NCBI RefSeq assembly: GCF_032854445.1
Contig: NC_088295.1
Span: 2,668,501-2,732,500 of the forward strand
Source: Liolophura sinensis
Taxonomy: Eukaryota; Mollusca; Polyplacophora; Chitonida; Chitonidae
Direction: 5' to 3'
Length of the DNA stretch: 64,000 bases
Positions 57,601 to 64,000 of this stretch are shown piece by piece. The position numbers and the translations under genes were made by a program. Each line of letters opens with the position of its first letter. Position 1 is the stretch's first letter. The notes under the pieces were generated by a model, which was given only the letters and a program-made list of their open reading frames with translations, searched no databases and had not been told where the DNA came from.

Positions 57601-60600
57601 TGTGAATTTCAGGTTGTAAGAAGCATGGCTGTGTCACTGGATGGAGAGATTGATTCTGAAGAGGAAATACAGATTGATGCTGGGAAATTTACATCTCATC
57701 CAGAGAGAAAACTAAACAAGAGACAACCAATGACAAATAAAAAGAGATTCAAATCAAAGTATTTAAGACGTAAAGCAGAGATTGAAAACAACAACAACAA
57801 TCATTGTGATGATGGGGAAGATGGGGATCAGTTAATTATGAATCTCACTGATGTGCGGGTGAGCCCTTAACGAGGATTCAGTGATCTACCAATTTATCCT
57901 TAATGTAGTTAGGATCCACTGATTAAGATTTAGCCCTTCAGAAGGATCCACTGATTTAGTCCTTCTCTAGGATCCACTGATTTGGTCCTTCACAAGGATC
58001 CGCTGATTTGGTCCTTCATAAGGATCCACTGATTTAGTCCCTATAGACAGAAGGCAAGATTCTCTGACATAGTCCTTAACTAGGTCCACTAATAATGATT
58101 TAGTCTAATAGTTAGTTGCCACATAAGGCCCTGGACTAGCATCCTCTGGTTAAATTTAGTTCTTAACTACATGTATGATCCTCTGGTTAAATTTAGTTCT
58201 TAACTACGTGTATGATCCTCTGGTTAAATTTAGGTCTTAACTACATGTATGATCCTCTGGTTGAATTTAGTTCTTAACTAAATGTATGATCCTCTGGTTA
58301 AATGTAGGTCTTAACTAAATGTATGATCCTCTGGTTAAATGTAGGTCTTAACTAAATGTATGATCCACTGGTTAAATGTAGGTCTTAACTAATGTGTGAT
58401 CCTCTGGTTAAATGTAGGTCTTAACTAAATGTATGATCCTCTGGTTAAATGTAGGTCTTAACTAAATGTGTGATCCTCTGGTTAAATGTAGGTCTTAACT
58501 AAATGTATGATCCACTGGTTAAATTTAAATCTTAACTAAATGTATGGTCCTCTGGTTAAATGTAGGTCTTAACTAAATGTATGATCCACTGGTTAAATTT
58601 AAATCTTAACTAAACGTATGGTCCTCTGGTTAAATGTAGGTCTTAACTAAATGTATGATCCTCTGGTTAAATGTAGGTCTTAACTAAATGTATGATCCTC
58701 TGGTTAAATGTAGGCCTTAACTAAATGTATGATCCACTGGTTAAATGTAGGTCTTAACTAAATGTATGATCCTCTGGTTAAATGTAGGTCTTAACTAAAT
58801 GTATGATCCACTGGTTAAATTTAAATCTTAACTAAACGTATGATCCACTGGTTATGCTTTAGTTCTTAACTAGAATCCATTCATTTAGCCCTGTAATAGC
58901 TGAGATCCACTTACTTAGATCAAATTTCAAACATGTTACAGAAGCTTTAATGCCTAACTAAAGGCATGAATGAACAATATCAGTATAACTTGTGATCATA
59001 AGACTCAAAATTAAAGTATAGCCCATACCTATCTGTTGAGGTGGTTTAAGATTTGACGTCTTGTACATAACAGTTGAGTTGATGCACGGTTTTAAATTTG
59101 GCTCTGACTTTTTGTTCACAGAAATTACGTCAGAGTTTGGAAAGGAATGCGAGTATTCGACGGAGCCTGGCCCATGAAGTCAGCAGTGTAAGTACTATAT
59201 GTGTTCAGACAATTATGACGTGGACAGGCACCGATATTGTTCACACCTGCAAAGTGGTAAGAAAGACAGTACCAAGTGGCAAAGATTGGAATGAAGTAGA
59301 CTGGTTTCTCCATTGATTTTAATGTCATTGCAGCTAAAATTAGCTGATTTGATCTGTAATATGTGTATGCTTTATTCATCAGAAATGTGTATGACAGTGG
59401 ATTTTTGACAGATGAGTTTGAATACATTTATAGTTGTTCTAAATTGTAAGTGTCACAGTTTGAAAAAACATCATCCATTTTGTTAGTTAAGGTCCCTTAA
59501 TATGGTTCGGAATAATTCTAGATTTTCTCGTTTGTTTTCTGTCTATTTCTGCTCTTTGGAATTGAAGAGAATTCTGTAAGGAACATGCTGGTTAACCTAT
59601 TTTTTTTCCGTGTTCTGATTGCGACTATTTTATCACTTGCCAGTCCTCACTACCTAAACTCTCTCCAGCCAGTGGCCACAACTGTGCCACCTACGGTCGA
59701 TTTCGTCCTCAGGTATCCTGCCTTGTTCATCAGTCTCTCATGTACATGTACTGCTGGGATGGGCAAAGCTTCTGGTCACGGGTCATGTTATATACTGCAT
59801 GCTTTTAACAAACAAAATTAAACGTCATGTACATGGGTCTCAAGTTTGGATTTCTGTTGGAAAGCTTTGTTTTCTGTTTTATAGATTTGGGTATTTGTTT
59901 AAGTTTATATTTGACAATTATTTCACGTCATTTAGCATCTGCATTGGTGATCAGTTAAATCAAGTTTTGTTTTAGTTAGCGTTTGGAAAAAGTAAATTCT
60001 TTGTATGTATGGACACGCATGTGTTGATTGCATGTCTGTAACCGTGCGTGCGGTCATATTGACAACATGTAATTGTTTTATTAAGAGCAGCTGTTAACTT
60101 CTTTTGTATTATGACTAATGTTTGTTCAAGTAGGTGTGGTACCCTCAGTATATACAGCAACGCTTGACAGGTGTATATTGCATGATGGTTATTGAGAGAT
60201 ACCTCAGTACATGGTTGTGGTAATAGGCTTGCATACATTTACTTGTAGATCAGTCTTTCTCGACTCTTGGGCTTTGGTATCTACATAAATGCAGAACTCA
60301 TTCATCGTCTTCCTGTAATGTTTATCTTTCATCGGAAAACTCAAAATTTCTCCAGCCCTTTCCTGCTGAATACTCCATACTAACATTTATCATATTGCCT
60401 TCTCCATGTTTACCTATATATAGACATGTGTTCCTCTATATGTAGACATTTATTCCCACACACAGAAATGTACTCCCATATATACACATGTATTCCCATA
60501 TACAAACATATATTCCCATATATACACATGTATTCCCATATATACATGTATTCGTGTATTCACTGCTGCTTTGTGCAGGTTTCCTGTAAAAATGGTTTGA

Positions 60601-63600
60601 GCATTACATGTATGTGCGGGTAACTGCTGTGGTAACATAACGCCTAGATGACCTGTATTGGCTGAAATTGTAGTTACAGATTCATATAGTCATTGTTCTA
60701 GCTCTTCTGTACGGGTACTGTATGTAGCCTATACATTGTATGCGACTTTGCTACTTTCCTGGCGAGTGAGTATGTATACATTGTATGCGACTTTGCTACT
60801 TTCCTGGCATGTGAGTATGTATACATTGTATGCGACTTTGCTACTTTCCTGGCAATTGAGTATGTATACATTGCATACTACTATTCTGCTTTCCTGCGAG
60901 TGAGTTGTGATCAGTAAATATTGTTTACATCTGTAAAGTGTGCAGTTGTGGCATCCAGAAAGCAGTAAAGAATAAATAAATTATAGATATTCCTCAGTTT
61001 TGTTAATATCACAATTTACATGCATCACCTGTATTCATTAATGTTTTGTGCAGCTGTAGGCAAAGTTATATCAAGCGCATGTTTTATCTTTTTCTCTTTG
61101 GGTCACTTCACACAGTTGTTGTGACACAGTTATACAAGGGGCGATATATATAGGCATGTAAAGTGTATGCTGCAAAAAGACTTGTACCTGAGGGATTATG
61201 TTTAAACGCCAAGACAACAACTGGCTAAAACAATTCTATCAAAAGCAGGATTCTCAGGCTTTCTAAAAAGTATCATACTTTATTATTTTAATGAGATGTC
61301 ACTGAATAACATGTAGAACAGAATGTCTGTACTGCACAAATGGCTAGTGTGAATGGAGGCAGCCATGTTGAGAAGTTTATCCAATCTAACCATAGCCTAA
61401 GCTGTGACATAGACTTTACCCCTTCACTCCATGAAGTGACATATATGATAACACAGAACTACTGCATAAGACATCATTTTGAGATCGTTTGCAATGATTT
61501 AGTTACATGTAGCCAGGGGGCCAACTCACACACTGTTGTGGAACAGGTCTGTTTCATTTACGAACCAATACAAGCATAAAATTAGTTGATTTACAAGTCG
61601 TGTAATATTCAACGACGGTCTCACAAATTATGTCAGACAGTAGCATACCGTCTCAGCCCAAACCGCATTCATCTCTCCAGTAAACCCTAGACCAACTTAG
61701 ACAGGCTGTTCAAATTATACACATACTTTTTGTCCTTCGTTTTACCATTTAGTCAGCAGTTTCTAAATAACGAATGTCTGAGCTATGAAGAAATCATTTG
61801 GGATGCCGATGAATGAATAAGACTCGCATCTCACCTGACAGTGCTTCAAATTAATTAAATTTTATATGATTTCTTTTGTTTATGACAATTGAAGAATTTA
61901 AATTTTGCTCCTTTTTCTTTTTTGCATGCAAGGGATGATTTTTTTTTCTATTTTCTTTTATAAAATACAGTAAAATTTTTGAAATGTTGTGTACAAGCTG
62001 AGGTGATTTCTCTTACGTCAGCGATAACTAGGTCAGCTCTGCTCTGATCTTAGAAACCACCACCTCAAAACTGAAGCATGCATCTGCAGGCTACTTCAAC
62101 TGTAAATGATATAGCAGGCTTACAGTTCAAGCAGTGGAAGAAATATTCCGTCGGCCTGTCCTATTTCCAAAACACATATTTATCTCTTGGACATTCATTG
62201 CCAAAGTCCACAATTTTTATCTGCCATAGGTTACTGCTTTGACTATAATACGGAAAATAACTTTGACGTTATAGAGCTAGAGTATAAGGGGACGTCACCT
62301 TGCTGTTGATAATGGGGACGCGCTGAAGCGGTATCAACACGAAGTTTCACTAAAACTTGAAAAAAAAAAATGAAAAAAATATTTAATGCGGGTTTAAAGA
62401 TACCTTGAATGGTAGGTTTTCATTTGACATAAACAGTCATATGCTGTCTTTCACTTAAAAAAAAACCGCCGCATTCTAATTAGGTGTATTTATTTTATTT
62501 GTAATGCACTAATGTATTGTTTCTGTGCACATTGCTAATCAGGAATCTGAGGAGGAGTCTGCCATTGCTGAGGAGCCTGAGGAAGAAATAGAGGAGGATC
62601 TGACTCCAGCCATGGGGAGTCTGAAGCTGAGTGCTGAGGAGAACTTGCTGAAGCCGGGCGACACCATAGTGTTAGAGCTGGCCACATCACACAACAGTAA
62701 ACAGCCATACTATCATAGCTATAGTTAATCAGGCATTTAGCATTGGCCTGACGCTACATTGGAAATGTATCAGCTGATAGATTTACATGTAGTGTTAAAA
62801 CGATAACTAGGAATCAAACATTTGACAGTTTCAGAAATAAAAATGGTAAGCAGAATAGTTTTGACAGAGTTTACAGGATGTTTATAACTGTGTTGTTTCA
62901 GTGAAGGTACAGAAAAACTTGAGTGTGGCCAGGAAGCCATTGGTGGATGAGCTGGACACATCAAGGTTACAGAATCACATGAAGACACCAGTAGTAGAGG
63001 CGCTGCCGACACAGACAGGTGATCAGGAGCTTAAAGGTGTGTGTGATTGAATTCATGGTAGATGAAATGATAATAGTCAGCCCCCCTGATATTTATGGTG
63101 TTGAATTTCATTTTAGTTTGTTCAGATACTTAACAACCTTTTTTTTAATTACTACTCTGTATAGTAGATTTGAATGATGTTTTCAGATCAGAACTAATAA
63201 GTGCGTGCATATCAGTGAAATGTAGGATCACTCTACAGCTCATTGCCGAGTCAGGCCATTAGGTTGATTTTAGTTCCTATGTTCCTAACAAATCAGTTCT
63301 GGACATTGAGGATGATTTTAGATGAGCATGATCTGAAATAACTTGATTCTGTCTCCTTAAACAGAGAAATAAGCAACATCCATTCATCGTATGCTGTGTA
63401 GCTTGATCAGTTTCTGGAGTATGTCGCTAATGTACATTTCTTGATTCTGTCTCCTTAAACAGAGAAATAAGCAACATCCATTCATTGTCTGCTGTGTAGC
63501 TTGATCAGTTTCTGGAGTATGTCGCTAATGTACATTTCTTGATTCTGTCTCCTTAAACAGAGAAATAAGCAACATCCATTCATCGTATGCTGTGTAGCTT

Positions 63601-64000
63601 GATCAGTTTCTGGAGTATGTCGCTAATGTACATTTCTTGATTCTGTCTCCTTAAACAGAGAAATAAGCAACATCCATTCACCGTATGCTGTGTAGCTTGA
63701 TCAGTTTCTGGAGTATGTAGTTAATGTACATTTCTTGATTCTGTCTCCTTAAACAGAGAAATAAGCAACATCCATTCACCGTATGCTGTGTAGCTTGATC
63801 AGTTTCTGGAGTATGTCGCTAATGTACATTTCATGCTTTGTTTTTGATTTAGAGCTGTTGATGTTTGAGTGAGTCAAATCTGTGTTAATCCAGGAAAGTC
63901 CCTGAGGAAGGTTAGCCGACCACTGTCTGGGTGTAAGAAGAGTAGCAGAGGAGAAAATGTGAAGCAGGACACCCAGTCTGAGGCTCAGGCTGTGTTAGAG
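54665..64000 (+). CDS. KATNIP: KATNIP (KIAA0556)-like protein, 5' part
   Basis: Likely katanin-interacting, cilium-base microtubule protein. Exons: 54665-54685 ('MSDSSMA'), 55105-55175 ('PNYEEYLMLLQEKN'), 55642-55817 ('EKREKGFSLYVNGANARC'), 56239-56451 ('DQPRLLGINPADLYLIQQEE'), 56885-56955 ('GNYEDDFESDGSEEGSERSE'), 57613-57858, 59122-59187 ('LRQSLERNASIRRSLAHEV'), 59644-59712 (probable, 23 codons, phase 0), 62543-62696 (acidic), 62902-63036, 63894 onward. GT-AG sites and phases agree throughout; 443 codons are visible. The 'GFSLYVNGAN' box and the 'YEDDFE' and 'LRQSLE' segments are what suggest KATNIP, from memory; human KATNIP is about 1600 aa, so most of the gene is beyond the window. The third-to-fourth exon phase requires the acceptor at tagag/CT, two bases past the first AG. 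Confidence 0.65.
56091..56219 (-). mobile_element. truncated SINE with 10-bp target duplication
   Basis: Head of the 48610 family ('gattggtgttttacgctgtt', 'gtggccagcattatggtggg'), with the (aaataaat) tail on the minus strand and 5' truncation at a G-rich point. The direct repeat gttaactgtt at 56081-56090 and 56220-56229 is a target-site duplication. It inserted about 20 bp upstream of the exon 4 acceptor of the KATNIP-like gene, antisense to it. Confidence 0.75.
56920..57105 (+). repeat. 93-bp tandem duplication of an exon end plus donor
   Basis: Two copies, starting tcagatgg at 56920 and 57013. Each contains the end of the acidic exon (Ser-Asp-Gly-Ser-Glu-Glu-Gly-Ser-Glu-Arg-Ser) and a donor (gtaagt at 56956; gtatgt at 57049), then about 55 bp of intron. 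The frame is open across both copies, so the second donor would add exactly 31 codons. Confidence 0.9.
57870..58065. repeat. ~28-bp repeat next to a KATNIP-like donor
   Basis: Six or so loose units 'aggatccactgatttagtcc' with 'ttc' spacers begin within 15 bp of the donor at 57859. The first, most diverged unit includes the donor-proximal intron. Confidence 0.75.
58130..58860. repeat. 37-bp minisatellite in KATNIP-like intron
   Basis: About nineteen 37-bp units ('aactaaatgtatgatcctct', 'ggttaaatgtaggtctt'). Variants cctctgg/ccactgg and gtaggtc/ttaaatc recur with a two- to three-unit higher-order pattern. Confidence 0.94.
60425..60560. repeat. ~22-bp repeat
   Basis: About six units 'cacatgtattcccatatata', partly palindromic (tatata, acatgt). 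Confidence 0.85.
60735..60900. repeat. 45-bp repeat, four copies
   Basis: 'cattgtatgcgactttgcta' and 'ctttcctggcgagtgagtat' repeat every 45 bp (tgcgactt at 60741, 60786, 60831, then a diverged copy). A young, short array. Confidence 0.9.
63344..63835 (+). repeat. 98-bp repeat with acceptor-like sequence
   Basis: Five near-identical 98-bp units (tgattctg at 63344, 63442, 63540, 63638, 63736). Each contains 'ctgtctccttaaacag', a good plus-strand splice-acceptor match, in the same orientation as the KATNIP-like gene and just upstream of its next exon (63894). No source exon is visible in the window. Confidence 0.92.

Larger units (their letters stand above)
59200..62540. other. large KATNIP-like intron region
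   Basis: Apart from the probable small exon at 59644-59712, I see two short tandem repeats (60425-60560 and 60735-60900) and AT-rich sequence. The 79-codon frame at 61340-61579 has an ATG but no domain, splice or homology support. Confidence 0.5.

Noticed and set aside
61340-61579. 79-codon plus-strand frame in a KATNIP-like intron
   Set aside because: No splice sites in phase with neighbouring exons and no recognisable domain.

Overview
This is animal nuclear DNA, not bacterial. Genes are split by GT-AG introns, introns are kilobases long, and the window is crowded with minisatellites and short retroposons. Several dispersed repeats (a tRNA-like SINE ending in a 'cttgtcgtcatatgactga' type tail, and a second family containing 'cagcattatggtggg' and 'cagaccttcccac') are ones I associate with molluscs, so a mollusc or close lophotrochozoan is the best guess; the species cannot be named.

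Four protein-coding loci can be rebuilt exon by exon with matching splice phases. (1) STUB1/CHIP, the TPR/U-box ubiquitin ligase, minus strand, appears twice (1-12652 and about 13970-27502) on either side of a 200-N gap. The left copy lacks exon 1, the right copy lacks the last exon, and introns and repeats are nearly identical. The simplest reading is one gene whose two allelic contigs overlap and were scaffolded end to end (false duplication); differences then reflect heterozygosity. (2) A three-exon secreted, probably GPI-anchored Ly6/Quiver-Sleepless-like protein, minus strand (34244-36080). (3) TSEN54, the tRNA-splicing endonuclease structural subunit, nine exons, minus strand (41856-52943), apparently complete at 528 codons plus stop. 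(4) A KATNIP (KIAA0556)-like gene, plus strand, from about 54665 beyond the window end, head-to-head with TSEN54 across a 1.7 kb shared upstream region.

Almost everything else is repeat: arrays with units of 21, 37, 40, 43, 45, 48, 62, 90, 98, 108 and 125 bp. Many long reading frames here are translations of arrays whose unit is a multiple of three, and they are not genes.

The most interesting signal is that several tandem repeats are built from splice-junction or terminal-exon pieces of the gene they sit in: the U-box exon acceptor of STUB1 (90-bp unit, about 37 decoy acceptors, with a 459-bp higher-order repeat), the exon 8 acceptor of TSEN54 (125-bp unit), the stop-codon exon of TSEN54 (108-bp unit), and a two-copy 93-bp duplication of an exon end plus donor in the KATNIP-like gene that stays open and in frame. 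This looks like repeated birth of minisatellites at exon-intron boundaries, caught at different ages.
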